A stretch of 64,000 bases of DNA, from assembly GCF_964656455.1 (NCBI RefSeq), contig NC_135717.1:154865793-154929792 (forward strand), read 5' to 3'. Of this stretch, positions 47,767 to 60,490 are shown piece by piece. The notes under the pieces are model-generated. The model did no database searches. It was not told the origin of the DNA and saw only the letters and a program-made list of their open reading frames with translations. The DNA is from Halichoerus grypus (Eukaryota; Chordata; Mammalia; Carnivora; Phocidae). Positions within the stretch are counted from its first letter, which is position 1. Each line of letters opens with the position of its first letter. Made by a program: the position numbers and the translations under genes.

Positions 47767-49254
47767 GCATCTGGTACTGTTGAGTAGTAATGCTCTATAG
47801 CATTTGTAAGAGAGCAAGGGGTAGGTTTTTTTTTTCTGGCTAGCAATTTTTTTTTTTCTCTGAGCAAACCAAATTTAAGTATCCAAAACTGCAAGACTGT
47901 CATTAATTAGCATATCATTATGCTTTATAATCATCCTTCAATAAAAATTAAATATATTTGCAAAGAGAAGCGTTTCAAATTCCAGATAACATTACATTAA
48001 AAACACATCTATTTCTGGTTTCCTTTAAGATAATTATCTTATGGAAAAGTCTGGTGGTATATCTTTTTAGAAAAAAGTTATAATTGTTTAGTTAGTAGTT
48101 TCTATAGGGAATAGTCAACATACCCTTTTTATAAAGTCATAGTATATTACCTTGACATACTTTGCAGAATGTTCTGCTTTATATGTATGAAATAATTTTA
48201 TTATGTGTCTGCAAAAGAAAATAACTTCAATATGCGTTAAATCTATTTTATAAAACATTTATGAATTTGTAAGTCCATTGTGAACTCACAGTTAATCATT
48301 TTGACTTTCAAAGGATTCCCTTAAAGGACTAATAAGCCATACTCCTAATGACTGACTGTTTAGTGATTCATTCAATAAATATTTTTAAAGTACCTGCTAT
48401 ATGAACAAGATGGATAGGAGTTACATTCTAGTGGAGAAATTACATGATAAATAAGTATAGTAATTATAGTTTGTGATGAGTATTAAGAAGGAAATAATGG
48501 TAGAGATTAAATGAATTACACGTAAAGCCCTTAGAATGTTTCTGGCATGCAGTAGGTCCTCAGGAATATTAGCTATTACTATTATTTATTTTTATTCATT
48601 CATTTAACAGAATGTATCAAATGCCTACTGTGGTTACAAGTATGGTGGAATATAGAAAAGCAAAGTCGCAGTTCTGTCTTTTTGAATGGCCTTGGAATAA
48701 TGAGCAGGATTTGAGTGGATCGGGAGGAGAGGATAAAACATTCTAAGTACAGGACAAGAGCACAGTCATAGCTTGGAAGCAGGAGCAACCAAAGTGAGAA
48801 ATTAAGCTTGACTGGGCTAGGTATATTATGTTGGAGATTAACATAATACATCTCATGGAGTAGATGTCATAGAAACCATAGTATTTAGAAGTCGAACAGA
48901 CTATCTGGATCATGTCATTTAGCTTCTCATCCAACCTGATGTTTTTAAAGATGGTCTAACATACTCTATGCAGTATTTGTACCGGAACTTGTCAAATATT
49001 TTTATTACTATTTAAAATTTTAGTTGTTTCCAGTTCTTTGTTATTCTAAATATTGAAGTAATCAACAGCTTCCATGTGCTATTTTTTTAATTTCCTGTGG
49101 ACAAAATTCAAGGTGTGGGATTTGAATCAAAGGATACAAGCACTTTTATTTCTCCTGATATATATTCCCAAATCGATTTCTGAAATAGCTATGCCAGGTG
49201 CAGCCCGCAGGTACCAATTTCACTGCTAGTTATCATTTTGCTATTATTTTTTTA

Positions 49255-49470
49255 AAAAGATTTTTATTTATTTATTTGAGAGAGAAAGAGAGAGAGAGAG
49301 AGAGAGCGCACACGGTGGGAGGGGCAGGAGAGAGGGAGAGAGAGAATCTAGGGCAGACTCTGCACTGAGCGCAGAGCCCGACTCGGGGCTCGATCCCACG
49401 ACCCTGAGATCATGAGCTCAGCCTAAATCAAGAGTCAGATGCTTAACTGACTGAGCCACCCAGGCATCCC
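49255..49470 (-). repeat. CAN SINE, antisense
   Basis: 'agatttttatttatttattt', (GA)n and 'ccacccaggcatccc'. A T-rich target duplication is likely. Confidence 0.92.
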
Positions 49471-50459
49471 TCTTTATTTTTTTAATCATTCAGTTTTTAT
49501 AAAATGGCTTGTCATTTTAACTATTTCTTTGATCCAACTTTCACTTATATTTGTTTTTACTCTTTTTATTTCCTTCTGTGGATTTTATCTTCCACAGTTT
49601 TTGACCATTTATCTACTAGAGATTTTAATTTTTAAAATATACTTAAATGAACTCGTTTTTGTAGATATTAATAATTTGCTTGTCATGCTTGGCAACCCAT
49701 TGTTTTTTTATTGCCTTAAATCTTTTTTATGGACCTTTTAAATATTTATATTTTAAAATGTTTTACTTGGTATTCATCTACAGCTCTGATAAATATTCTA
49801 TTTCACTTTTTGCTAGTTTTTCTATGGTATTTCTAAAAACAATTTATAATCTTTGGTTTTTATAATTTCATTTTGAATACTTCTAATTATTAGAAAGTTT
49901 ATTATGCTTTTAAGTATAATTTTTTAAAAGCTCTGTTTTAACCTACAGTAAAAATCTTAGAAGAAACCTTAACCTCTGTTTGTAAAAGGCTAGGGCATGA
50001 AGTTCAAGTTTATTGAGGTTTTTAACCTCTCAGTTAACCTATGGATTGAAAAAGTCATAGAAGCTAATGAGTAGAGAAGTTGATGTTTGAGGAGAAATAG
50101 TCCAAAGCAGTTTTAACCCTGTTTATGTTTTTCTGTCTTTCTGACTTTGCCCCAAGAAGAGGAGAGAAGCAGGGGAATCATGGGGAATATGATGGGTATC
50201 TTCTAACTGGACATGGATTCTAGAAAAGCTGACCAGAGCTACTTCTCTTACTTACTGGTAATCTAAATACAGAGAACAGATCAGTTGTCAGAAGAATAGT
50301 GTAGAGGCAAGTCATAGGCAGGAGGGGAAATCATTCCGGGATGATACAAAGCAGAGTGGCTGGGAATTCATATAGGGCTCTAACAGTCATTAGCATATTA
50401 CTATACAGCTAGTCAGTTCTTCTTTCGTTAACTACCACAAGACCAGCTTTTTATACTGT

Positions 50460-50800
50460 GAAATATTGTTTCAAATTTGGGTTTAAGGACCTTCTGCATT
50501 AGAATTTCCTGTGGTGCTTATGAAAAGTGCCCCATCTAGACCCACTGAATCTCAAGATTTGGTCTGTGAATCTAAAAAGCACTCCTGAGGGGCGCCTGGG
50601 TGGCTCAGATGGTTAATAGTCTGCCTTCGGCTCAGGTCATGATCCCGGGGTCCTGGGATTGAGTCCTGCATCGGGCTCCGTGCTCCTTGGGGAGCCTGCT
50701 TCTCCCTCTGCCTCTCTCTCATGAATAAATAAATAAAATCTTAAAAAAAAAAAAGCACTCCTGAGAGATTCCTAGGCAACCAAAGTTTGAGTATCAGTTC
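50460..50800 (-). mobile_element. MER5-like (hAT) relic split by a SINE
   Basis: 'ctgcattagaatttcctgtg' and 'ctaggcaaccaaagtttgag' are the flanks of a MER5-type element with the SINE between. Confidence 0.55.
50590..50749 (+). repeat. CAN SINE, sense, short CT tract
   Basis: A 160-bp copy. 'aaaaagcactcctgag' is exact at 50574-50589 and 50750-50765. Confidence 0.95.
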
Positions 50801-51129
50801 CTGAAGGCTGTAATTAAGGTAACACAAAGCATATGGAGATTGATGTTGCCCTAATAAAAAGACGGTAATAAACAGCCTTTTAATGCTGCCTCGGAAACAT
50901 GAACATAAAGAAATAGCAGTCTTAAATGTAATGGTGTCATGACATAAACTTTAATGGAGTCTGGAGAAACACCTCAAAAATGAACACCGTAAAAGTAACC
51001 ATCTCATTGATAGGCCAGCCACTCTCTTAGCATTAATGAAGCATGCCTTACTTCTCTTTGCTTATAATATTAAACATTGTAGAACTTTAAAGAAGTGGAC
51101 TGTGGTTTTTGTTTTTGTTTTTATTCCAG

Positions 51130-51328
51130 TTGCCATGGCCACGTACCGTCACAGAGCGGCTGTTGGATGAGATGTTTGACAGCACCGCATCCCGGTTTCT
51201 GGCTGTCTTAGAAGCTCTTTCTGATTCAAATAGGCGCACACTACAAACTGGACCCATTGTTACAGATGAAGTAGAAGTTCGTGATGTTGTCTCAGAACTG
51301 TTTATGGCAGGAAAAGAACTTTTAATAA
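51130..51328 (+). CDS. CFAP54: CFAP54 coding exon 9 (residues 391-456)
   Basis: A T-rich tract and TATTCCAG acceptor end at 51129; the donor ATAA|GTAAAT starts at 51329. It encodes LPWPRTVTERLLDEMFDS, helices around FLAVLEALSDSNRRT, and VSELFMAGKELLI. The final A is completed by TG from exon 10 to give Met, which fixes the donor choice: reading on instead gives Ser-Lys-stop. Confidence 0.95.
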
Positions 51329-51504
51329 GTAAATAATTTGTTAAAATAATATATTATGGTAGAACATGAAAAACAAAAATTTTAGTATGGTATTCCACAT
51401 ATAAGAAACTGATACCCAATTTTTTTTATCTTAAATTCAGCAATCTTGTTAAACTCAACTGATAATTTAAATAATTTATGAGATTTTCTTTTGGATTTGC
51501 TTAG

Positions 51505-54340
51505 GTATATTATCATCTTAACCTGTGAATAATGACTATTGTATTTCTTTCTTTCCAATTCTTAATCTTTTAATTTCTTCTTTCTTGCATTTCTTGGCTT
51601 ATTGCACTGGATAGGATCTCTAATAAAACATGAAATGGAAGTGGTGATAGCAGATATCCTTGTCTCATTTATGATCTCACATGGAAAGCTTTCGACATTT
51701 TACCATTAATTTTGATGTTTGCTGAAGGATTTTTTTAGATACCTTTTTTCCATATTAAGGAAGTTTCTTTTATTCTTGGTTTGGTGAGTTTCGTTTGTTT
51801 GTTTTTAATTCTGAATAGTTGTTGAATTTCATCAAAAGCCTTTTCTGGATTTATTGAGTTGATTGAATGGATTTCTAGTTTATTTCTATTAAGGTGGTAA
51901 ATTACATTGATTGCTTATCTAATTTTTAACCACCCTATATTTTTGAAATAAGTCTAATGTGGAGGTGAGGATTATCCTTTTGATATATTATTTGATTTTG
52001 TTTGCTAATGTTTATTATATTGCTTCTCTGTTCATGAGACATTTTCCTTTCTTGTAATGTCCTTTTTAGGTTTTGCTTTCAAGGTCATATTGACCTCATA
52101 TAAAGAGTTAAGAAGTGCACTCTCTTTCTCTCTTATCTGAAAGATTTTGTGTCAGGTTGATGTTATTTCTTCCTACATGTTTGATTGAATTTACTGGTGA
52201 AGGCATTTGGACCTGGAGTTTTCTTTGTGGAAAGGTTTTTAACTATGGATTAAAAATTTCTCGTAGATATAAAATGATTTAGGCTTTCTTTTCATTAAAA
52301 AGATCTATCAGTTTGGTAAATAGGACTTGAAAAAATTTGATTTTTTGATCCAATATTTTTGAATTTTCATAAAATTGTTTATAATATCTCATTATGATCT
52401 TCTTAATCTTCTTTATAAGATCTGTAGGTGTCTGGGCTCCTCTTTTTCATACCTAGTAGTGGTCACCTTGCCTTTTTCTCTCATTTCATTAGTTTCTTCA
52501 GGAGTCTACCAATTTCATTAGTCTTTTTCCATGAGCAATATTTGTGTTTATCCTCTCTATTGTATATTTGTTTTCCATATTATTAGTTTCTGTTCTTTAT
52601 TGTTTCTCTTATTCTACTCTCTTGGATTTACTTTGCTGATTTTTAAAAATTTATTGACTTGGAAGCTTAGATCATTGATGTTTTAGGATTTATCCTTATT
52701 TAACATATGCATATTAAGGCATTTGTCTCTAAATGCAAAACCTGAAGTTTTGATTTATCATACCTTCATTATCATTTAGTTAAGAATATTTTCAAATGCC
52801 CACTGTGCTTTTTTTTTTTTTTTTTGATACCGTGTCATGAGTCAAAAAGCATGGAGATATGCTAATTGTTTTTTTGTATTGATCTCTAGCTTACTTATAT
52901 TGTGGCCAGAAAGCATATTCTATTTGATATTCTTTGAAGTTGTTGAAATTGTTGAGGTGTGGTTTATGGCCTAAATTGTCAATTTTGGTAAATAGTCTGT
53001 ATATACTTGAAAAGACTATATGTTCTTTCATTGTTGGGTACATTGCTTTATATATATGTTGATTAGGTGAAGTTTGTAAATCATGCAGTTAAGTCTTCTC
53101 TATTCCTACTGATGTTTTTGGTCTGCTTGTTTTGTAAATTGCTGAAAGAGAACATCATCTGCTATGCATATCTTTTGGTGTGGAATTGATACAGCATAGA
53201 GTGTGTGTGTGTTTTGCTGTAGTGGATACTGGTTTCCAAAATGGTTTATTTATTTATTTATTTTTGTTACCAATTATACCACCAGCAGCATTTTATGAGA
53301 GTTCTAATTGCTCCAAATTTGGACCCTTAGATTTATTTGTCTTTTTCATTTGTCCATTCTGGTATGAATTCAGCAAGTTCAGTAGTATTATGGATTTAAT
53401 GTGCATTTCTCTGATGACTAGTGAAGTTGGGCACTTTTTCATATATTTCTTCACCATTTGGATATCCTATTTTGCAAAGCGCCTGTTCAGATTTGTTGGA
53501 GGAGGTCATCAAGAGGATATGACTACCAGTTAATTCTTGAGCTGGACCCAGGCATTTGGAGGCTCCTTATACTCCCCATCTCCCACCCCACCCTGTCCTT
53601 GGTGTGTATGTCCTACCTACTATTCTTGTACTAGCAGTGGTTTCAAGGATGTAGCCTTGTGAGAATAAGGTGTTGTTGAGAATAAGGTGTTGTTGAGACC
53701 AGGTGGATGGTATACGTGACTGAACCCAGTTAAATCTTCTGGGGAAACTATATAGACAAGCCTTATATGTAAGTTCCTTTGCTTTATTAAAATTACCACC
53801 TACCAATCTGGAGTGGTCTGCCTCTTCTTTAGTCTCTCCTTGCCCTCCGTGGAAGGGGGCCAGTTTGTGAACCATCTTTTGCCCATTTTTCTATTGGGCT
53901 ATTTGCTTTTTTCTTATTGGTTTGTCAGAATTCTTTATAGATTCTGGATATAAGTTCTTTGTTGAATATATATATATTGCAAATATCTTTTCCCACTTGG
54001 TGGCTTGCCTTTTCATTCTCAATTATAGCTGTTAAGGAACAGGAATTCTTAATTTTAATGTATTCCAGTCTATCAGTATAGCCTTTATAGTTAACCATTT
54101 TTGTGTCATGTTTAAGAAATCTCTGTACTGTAATGTCATAAAGATATATTCCAATGTTTTCTTTTAGAAGCTTTATTATTTTACCTCTCACATTAGGTCT
54201 CGATTTTGTTTTTGTTGGTATGAGGTAGAGATCAAGGTTTACTTATTTCCATATAACATCTAGTTGACACAACACCATTTATTGAAGAGACCTTCCTTTC
54301 CCCATTGACTGTAGTATCCTTTTGCCATAAACGAGGTGAC
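51505..54340 (-). mobile_element. Long antisense L1 (L1M-type) ORF2 relic, split by an LTR
   Basis: Over about 2.8 kb the + strand reads as reversed L1 ORF2: 'gaagtggtgatagcagatat', 'ggcatttggacctggagttt', 'cacctatggatt' style phrases, 'gtgcatttctctgatgact', 'ttgcccatttttctattggg' and 'caacaccatttattgaagag'. Heavily mutated, no coding ability. It fills most of intron 9. Confidence 0.85.
53494..53874 (+). mobile_element. Solo-LTR-like insert inside the L1
   Basis: L1 text stops at 'gcctgttcagatt' and resumes with 'tcttttgcccatt'. Between them is 381 bp with TG...CA ends and an 'attaaa' (53785 region) near the 3' part, as in an LTR with a polyadenylation signal. It includes a 17-nt tandem duplication (about 53661-53694). 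Family not assigned; the flanking duplication is not clear. Confidence 0.6.
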
Positions 54341-54359
54341 TATACATGTGTTTTTTTAC

Positions 54360-54950
54360 TCCACGGAGAATGTCATGGACAACTTCCTTTTTGTTCAATC
54401 CAAGGGTCCCTTCTCAGTGCTTTTCTTCCTTTACACTCTAGTATTTGTTACTGTTGAATACTCCTTTCTAAACACTCTTCTTTGCAGCCTTTTCTCCCTC
54501 TACCCTTCTCTTACGTGTTGGGGTTCCTAATTCTCCTGTCCTAGGCAGCTGTACATTGCCCATGGCTGCTTCTGTTGTTTACTGTGGATATATAATGGTG
54601 ACTCTAAAGCTGTATCCCTATTATAGCCCTGTTTCCTGAGCTTTCAGTTTGTAATATCTAGCTACCTATTGGACTAGTTAACTCTTGCTAATTCTCTGTG
54701 TTTGGGATTCTATGTTCCTTCCTCTGGCTGGACGTCCTTGACCACTCTCTTACCTCAAACCCATGTTCGATGCCCTTCTTATTTGTCCCCACAGCACCCT
54801 GTATTTCCCTGCTAAGATTTCTTGTTTCCCCGTTAGAGTATAAGCTCTGTGAAGGCAGGGATTGTATTTGCTTCTTTTCCATTGTTTCTCTTGTGCCTAG
54901 CAGTATCTGTTAGTTAATATTTAGTAAATATTTCTTTGCATGAATGACAT
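54360..54950 (+). repeat. L2 3' end, sense
   Basis: 'tagagtataagctctgtgaa', 'cttgtgcctagcagtatctg' and a final 'catgaatgacatt' give an L2 terminus that ends about 30 bp before exon 10. Confidence 0.75.
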
Positions 54951-54976
54951 TCAGACCTCTCTTTTTCGTTTTCTAG

Positions 54977-55158
54977 TGTCAAATACCGGTGCAGATGGAA
55001 TGCTTGATTTTCCACAAACATCTCTTTTGCAACTTACTGTAAAAGGAAAAAATGTTATTTCTATAGATGCTGCTGTGAAATTTGTAAAGTTAGCTTTTAC
55101 TTATGAGGAATGGAGTTTATTTGAATCTTTAGCTGGGCAGCTTATTGATTTTCTCCAG
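54977..55158 (+). CDS. CFAP54: CFAP54 coding exon 10 (residues 457-517)
   Basis: The acceptor TTTTCTAG ends at 54976 and the donor CAG|GTAAGA starts at 55159. Starting from the split Met codon, it reads SNTGADGMLDFPQTSLLQL, then a helix-rich segment AAVKFVKLAFTYEEW, ending QLIDFLQ. It ends in phase 0. The intron after it is only 83 nt. Confidence 0.95.
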
Positions 55159-55241
55159 GTAAGATATACAAAACCAATAATTTGTTTTTGTTTTGTTAAG
55201 ATGGCTTTGAATTATTAACTTGTGGGATATACTTCTCTTAG
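55159..55241 (+). other. CFAP54: CFAP54 intron 10 (83 nt)
   Basis: A very short GT-AG intron between exons 10 and 11; reading through it hits a stop (TAA) after 18 intronic codons or so. Confidence 0.9.
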
Positions 55242-55407
55242 AGGCAGGATGATCCAGAGTCAAAGAAAGCAGAAAAGGATTTAATTCTCCTTGTTGCAAT
55301 AGAACCTTTAATCAACGTAAAGAGAAACAAAGGTTTGGTCTTTCCCATGGAAAATTACAAAGAAGGACAATCAGCTCAAATTTATGTTAAGAAAATTGCT
55401 TTTCGTG
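55242..55407 (+). CDS. CFAP54: CFAP54 coding exon 11 (residues 518-572)
   Basis: The acceptor TTCTCTTAG ends at 55241 and the donor CGTG|GTGAGT starts at 55408. It encodes RQDDPESKKAEKDLILLVA, then EPLINVKRNKG and a segment ending YVKKIAFR. It ends in phase 1, the next codon being G+AT for Asp. It has no ATG-initiated ORF of its own; I found it by continuing the frame. Confidence 0.94.
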
Positions 55408-56341
55408 GTGAGTATTTATTTGCCTTTTTGAAAACTTAAAATTTCATCTGATAAAATATACTCTCTAGGCAAAGTGAGCAAGAATGTTCAAGGCAGAGGA
55501 GACAGGACGTGCAAAGACCAAGTGTGCTTGGTTGTCAAAGGAATGACAAGGAGGCACATGTGGCTAGAGTGAGCTGGTGGTGCTGGTGGAATTTGAGAAT
55601 GTGGTAGGAAATGTGGGCAGAGAAATAGCTGGGTGCCAGGTCCTGCAGGCTCCTAGACCTTGTAAGGATGCTGGGTTTTATTCTGTGTGATGATTTTGAG
55701 GAGGTGAGTAAGGCTGTACTTAGCTGCTACCTTGTTGGTAAGTGAGAGACCAGCACAGCCGTCAATCAAAAGCCATCAGTTCCCTTTGGCAAGGGAAGAT
55801 TTGGTGGTCTCCCATCTTTTTTCAGTAGTGGCAGTTTTTCATTCCAACATTTTAAGTCTTAAAAGTTATTGTACATATAACTGAAAATCTGCAACCTCTA
55901 ATTTTAGACTGACAAGAATGATTTAATCCCATGTTTTTTTATGTTTTATAATGTTCTTAAGGCATTTCCTGGCTGTTCAATTGCAGTAAATAATTTGTAC
56001 CAAGCAATGATACATATATTTTTTCTAGTGGTTTCTGAATAGATATTTTTGTTATTTTTATTTCAACTGCCATGTTTTACATGTGTTTTAGTATTATAAG
56101 CCTTTTCAATTCTATTTTGGATGTAGTTGGCATACAGATTGCAGATTAATGGTAATAGTCTATTTTAATTGCATTAGAGCCCACTTAGATTAGTTTTCAT
56201 ATAGAAATATCTTAGTGACATGATATTTGTCCAGGTACCATTTATGTCATTTTGTAGAATTTCTGTGTTTCTATGCCTTTTCTACTTGAAAATTTGTAAT
56301 TGATTTTTTTTTGTTTCATTTTTCTCTACTTTATGAATTAG
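55408..56341 (+). other. CFAP54: CFAP54 intron 11 (0.9 kb)
   Basis: About 55480-55760 resembles the ancient repeat family of 21865 and 36330 ('gtgcaaagaccaagtgtgc'). The rest is AT-rich. Confidence 0.7.
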
Positions 56342-56427
56342 ATTCTTGTTTGAAGACTTACGGATATTCAGAAGACATTTTCCATTTGGCAGCAACTTTG
56401 TACTCTTGTGTCTGTGCTTCTCCCCAG
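56342..56427 (+). CDS. CFAP54: CFAP54 coding exon 12 (residues 573-601)
   Basis: A long T-rich tract and ATGAATTAG acceptor end at 56341 and the donor CAG|GTGAAA starts at 56428. In the frame carried over from exon 11 it reads DSCLKTYGYSEDIFHLAATL and ends CVCASPQ. A different frame also stays open across this exon into the intron, but only the frame given joins exons 11 and 13. Confidence 0.93.
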
Positions 56428-57190
56428 GTGAAATTAATTGCTTTTTTGAATACTTGGTGATAGTGTTGAAGGAGGTTATTATAGCTAATTTAAAGCCAGA
56501 TTTAAAATATCACGGGAATTGCACCTTGCCAAAATTCTATATTGTTTAATCATTAAATAAGAGGTTGAGTCATAACCTGACTTCTGATTTTAAGTCTGTT
56601 TTGATAATAACTCCTTTTGTTCCTTTTTGGAAAATTCCTGTGCTAGCTATATTTCTAATAATGAAGGAAATGAGGCAGTCGTTTCAATTAGAGTTAACAT
56701 TCTTAATGAAATACCGCTTTCCAGTCCATGAATATAGCACTTAGTTATTATTTGGAGTCACTTTGCACACAATGGCCATTAGAGATGATGATTTGTGGGT
56801 ATGAATGTTTAAGTAACTAGAACAGCACTGGTGTCAAAACTGAATTACAGGGCTCCCCAGGGCTTTGCCGAAGTTCCCTCAGGAGCTCAGCTTTGGGTAT
56901 AACACCCTAACATGTTTTTATTAGTTTTATATACAATTGTTGAGATAGAATTTCATTTGAAAATTTGGCTTTACTATTCTAAAAAAAATTTGAAAACCAC
57001 AGTGATAGAGCATTGTATTAACTTTTGTTCAGGGAAGTGAAACCACAGTAAGGGACTTGAGAAGTTCCACTGGTAAAATGTTTTTTATTTCTTCTGGGTT
57101 TATTAAATACTTGTGACAGGTATTTAATTTTTGTCAGAAAGGTATTTGATTGCAAATATAATGATTATAGTAGGAGAGCTAAACAAAAGG

Positions 57191-58125
57191 TTTTTTTTTT
57201 GTTTCAAGTTTTTATTTAAATTCTAGTTAGTTAACATATAGTGTAATATTGGTTTCTGGACTAGAATTTAGTGATTCATCCCTTACAGATAACATCCAGC
57301 GTTCATCACAATAAGTGCCCTCCTTAATACCCATCACCCATTTAGCCCATCCCCCACACTCCTCCCCTCCATCAACCCTCAGTTTGTTCTCCATAGTTGA
57401 GACTCTCTTATGATTTGTCCCTCTCTCCTTTTTTTCCCCTTCTTTCCCCTATGTTCACCTGTTTTGTTTCTTAAATTCCACATATAAGTGAAGTCACGTG
57501 GTATTTGTCTTTCTCTGGTTGACTTATTTCACTTAGCATAATACACCTCACTCTATCCATGTCATTGCAAATGGCAAGATTTCCTTCTTTTTTGTGGCTA
57601 AGTAATATTCCATTGTGTATATATACCACATCTTCTTTATCCATTCATCTGTTGATGGACATTTGGGCTCTTTCCATAGTTTGGTTATTGTTGATAATGC
57701 TGCTGTAAACATTAGGGTGCACGTGCCCCTTAGAATCAGTATTTTTTTATCCTTTGGGGTAAATACCTAGTAGTGCAATTGCTGGGTCATAGGGTAGCTC
57801 TATTTTTAATTTTTGAGGAACCTCCATACTGTTTTCCAGAGTGGCTGCACCAGCTTGCATTTCCACCATCAGTGTAAGAGGGTTCCCCTTTCTCTGCATC
57901 CTCGCCAACATCTGTTGTTTCAGTGTTGTTAATTCTGGCCATTCTGACTGGTGTGTGGTGGTGTCTGACTGTGGTTTTTATTTATATGTCCCTGATGTTG
58001 AGTGATGAGTGATGTTGAGCATCTTTCATGTGTTTGTTGGTCATTTGTATGTCTTCTTTGGAAAAATGTCTATTCATGTCTTCTGTCCATTTCTTAACTG
58101 GATTATTTGTTTTTTGGGGTTAAAC
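57191..58125 (-). mobile_element. Carnivore L1, antisense, 5'-truncated (about 0.9 kb)
   Basis: Begins with poly-T, then reversed 3' UTR ('ctagttagttaacatatagt', 'aataagtgccctccttaata') and the end of ORF2 ('ttccattgtgtatatatacc', 'gtttccaccatcagtgtaag'-like text). Similar 13-nt A-rich sites at 57178-57190 and 58119-58132 suggest a target duplication. Confidence 0.88.
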
Positions 58126-58699
58126 CAAAAAATTATAATCAAGGCTGAAAAGGGCAAGGATTTTTATTTTTTTTACAAATAAGTATTTTAATGATGAACT
58201 TCGGACAAGTTTTCCAAGCATAATATTTTCATTGAGGTATAGTTCCAGAAACTAGTAATGATCATGAGCTATTAGCAGTCTAGGAATCAGATGTAGTTAT
58301 GTTCCAGATCTACCAAGATGTCCAATCTGTCATCCTTAGACTTGTTTTTTCAAGGCCTAGTAGACAAGGTTTCCTCTTGAGGATCTCTGTTCTTGAGTTC
58401 AGTTGCTAAATCCAGGTATAAAGGACCAGTTGGGGAAACTCAGGACAAGAAGTTTAAATATTCTTTAGAGGAAAGGATAGGGTGTGCTCATGTCCCTTCT
58501 ATGTCCAACCCAATACAGAGAGCTTTTCTGCTGTTCCTGAAGCTGGTCCCATTTCTGTCCTGTGCCCATGCTCTTGGCCACCTTTGAGGTTGATTGTCAG
58601 CAATCAATACCTATGAGCTTTGATTTTGTTTATTTTTATAATTTATTTAATAATCTAAATTTTAAAAGATTAGTTCAGAAGCATTGACATATCTTTTTT

Positions 58700-58892
58700 T
58701 TAAAGGTTTATTTATTTATTTATTTATTTATTTTAGAGAGGTTGGAGGAGGGGCCAGAGGAGAGGGAGAGAGAGTCCCAAGCCAACTCCACGTTGAGTGC
58801 AGAGCCCAATGCGGGTGATCTCATGACCCTGAGATCATGACCTGAGCCAAAATCAAGAGTTGCAGGCTTAACCCATTGCGCCACCCAGGCAC
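58700..58892 (-). repeat. CAN SINE, antisense
   Basis: 'ttgacatatctttttt' is exact at 58684-58699 and 58893-58908; the (TTTA)n tail is long. Confidence 0.93.
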
Positions 58893-58990
58893 TTGACATA
58901 TCTTTTTTATAATGTTATCTGATACATGATATATGTTTATATTCCAAAACAGAAATATTTAGAAATTCAGTACTTTGAATCTTACTTTTT

Positions 58991-59199
58991 GTTTGTGTTT
59001 TTTTTTAAAGATTTTATTCAGTTATTTATTCAAAAGAGAGAGAGAGGATGAGCAGGGGGAGGAGCATAGGGAGAGGGACAAGCAGACTCCACACTGAGCA
59101 CAGAGCCCGACTGGCGGCTCGATGTCATGACCCTGAGATCATGGCCTGAGCCAAAATCAAGAGTCTGATGCTTAACCAAGTGAGCCACCCAGGCACCCC
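58991..59199 (-). repeat. CAN SINE, antisense
   Basis: 'ttgaatcttacttttt' is exact at 58975-58990 and 59200-59215. Confidence 0.95.
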
Positions 59200-59214
59200 T
59201 TGAATCTTACTTTT

Positions 59215-60055
59215 TTTTTAAACCTTTGTATTGATGAATAATATATATAATGACAAACATTTTACTAGTGTATAGCTCAGTGAGTTTTCATAAATGAAAC
59301 ACATCCAGTTCAAGAAATAGAACATGACCAGCACCGAGTAGCTCCCCCTGTGCTCCCTTCCAGTCACTGACCCTACCATGGGTACTCACTGTCCTGACTT
59401 TTTAGTCATTGGGCTAGTTTTGCCTGTTTTTTTGTGTTGTATGTAATTGGATACAGAAAATACGGATGGTCCCTGTCTTACAATGATTCAACCTAAGATT
59501 TTTCCATTTTACAATGGTGCACAAGCAATACACATTCAGTAGAAAGCATACTTTAAATTGTGATCTTTGATCTTTTCCCTGGCTGGCAATATGCAGTATG
59601 ATACTCTCTCATGATGCTGGGCAGCAGCAACCATGATTCCCAATCAGCTACAGAATCATGAGGGGAAATGACAGACACATAACTATTCTGGTTTTCACTT
59701 TCAGCACAGTATTCAATAAATTACATGAGATAGTTAACACTTCATTATAAAGTAGGCTTTGTGTTAGGGACCTTTGTCCTACCATAGGCTAATGTAAGTG
59801 TTCTGAGCATGTTTAAGGTAGGTAAGTCTACGCTATGATGTTCAGTAGATTAAATGCATTTTTGATTTATGGTATTTTCAATTTATAAGTCAAGGGAGAT
59901 TTATGCATACTTTCAGCATCTTGCTTCTTTCAGTTGATATTGTTTGTAAGAGTCCTCCTTATTGTTGCAAGTGGTTGTATATTGTTCATTTTTGTTGCAT
60001 GGTATTCCACTGTATGAAAAGACCAAAACTTATTTATACCTTCTTCTACACTTAT
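59215..60055 (-). mobile_element. Old L1 3' relic, antisense, hosting a DNA transposon
   Basis: Pieces before and after 59466-59885 ('gtgagttttcataaatgaaa' and 'tggtattccactgtatgaaa') read as one reversed L1 3' region. Confidence 0.55.
59466..59885 (+). mobile_element. Tigger-like (Tc1/mariner superfamily) non-autonomous transposon relic
   Basis: 'ggtccctgtcttacaatgat', 'caataaattacatgagatag', 'aagtaggctttgtgttaggg' and 'tggtattttcaatttataag' match the layout of a well-known family with 'cttac' ends. No transposase is left. Confidence 0.6.
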
Positions 60056-60274
60056 TTATAATTTCTTCTTCTAGTAACATTGCCCCTATGACCAGATGCA
60101 AAAATCTAACTTCAATTGCTTTCTCTGAATCTCTGAGGCCAAACAATGCCCTCTGGAGGAAGAGGCTACCCTTTCCCATACTTTTAATTTCTTCAGTGTC
60201 AGAAAGCCATTCTGGTCCACTTTAATAGCCCAGAGCTGTGCTGTTAATCCCGTATAGCTTCTAGCCAGATTTTT

Positions 60275-60490
60275 AAAAAATTTTATTATGTTATGTTAAT
60301 CACCATACATTATATCATTAGTTTTTGATGTAGTGTTCCATGATTCATTGTTTGCGTATAACACCCACTGCTCCATTCAATATGTGCCCTCTTTAATACC
60401 CATCACCAGGCTAACCCATCCCCCCACTCCCCTCCCCTCTAGAACCCTCAGTTTGTTTCTCAGAGTCCATAGTCTCTCATGGTTCGTCTC
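60275..60490 (-). mobile_element. Carnivore L1 3' end, antisense, short
   Basis: 'tgttaatcaccatacattat', 'gtgccctctttaatacccat' and 'accctcagtttgtttctcag' are the same terminus as in the 57191 copy. Confidence 0.85.

Larger units (their letters stand above)
46193..51129 (+). other. CFAP54: CFAP54 intron 8 (4.9 kb)
   Basis: Holds an unassigned GC-richer stretch (46590-47050, resembling an old LTR-type repeat near 'cctcagtggcttaaaacacc'), SINEs at 47584, 49255 and 50590, MIR/L2-age pieces (about 48365-48560) and a MER5-like element (50460-50800). No exon recognised. Confidence 0.7.

Noticed and set aside
53180..53533. 117-codon ORF on the + strand
   Set aside because: Falls in reversed L1 ORF2 and the start of the LTR-like insert.
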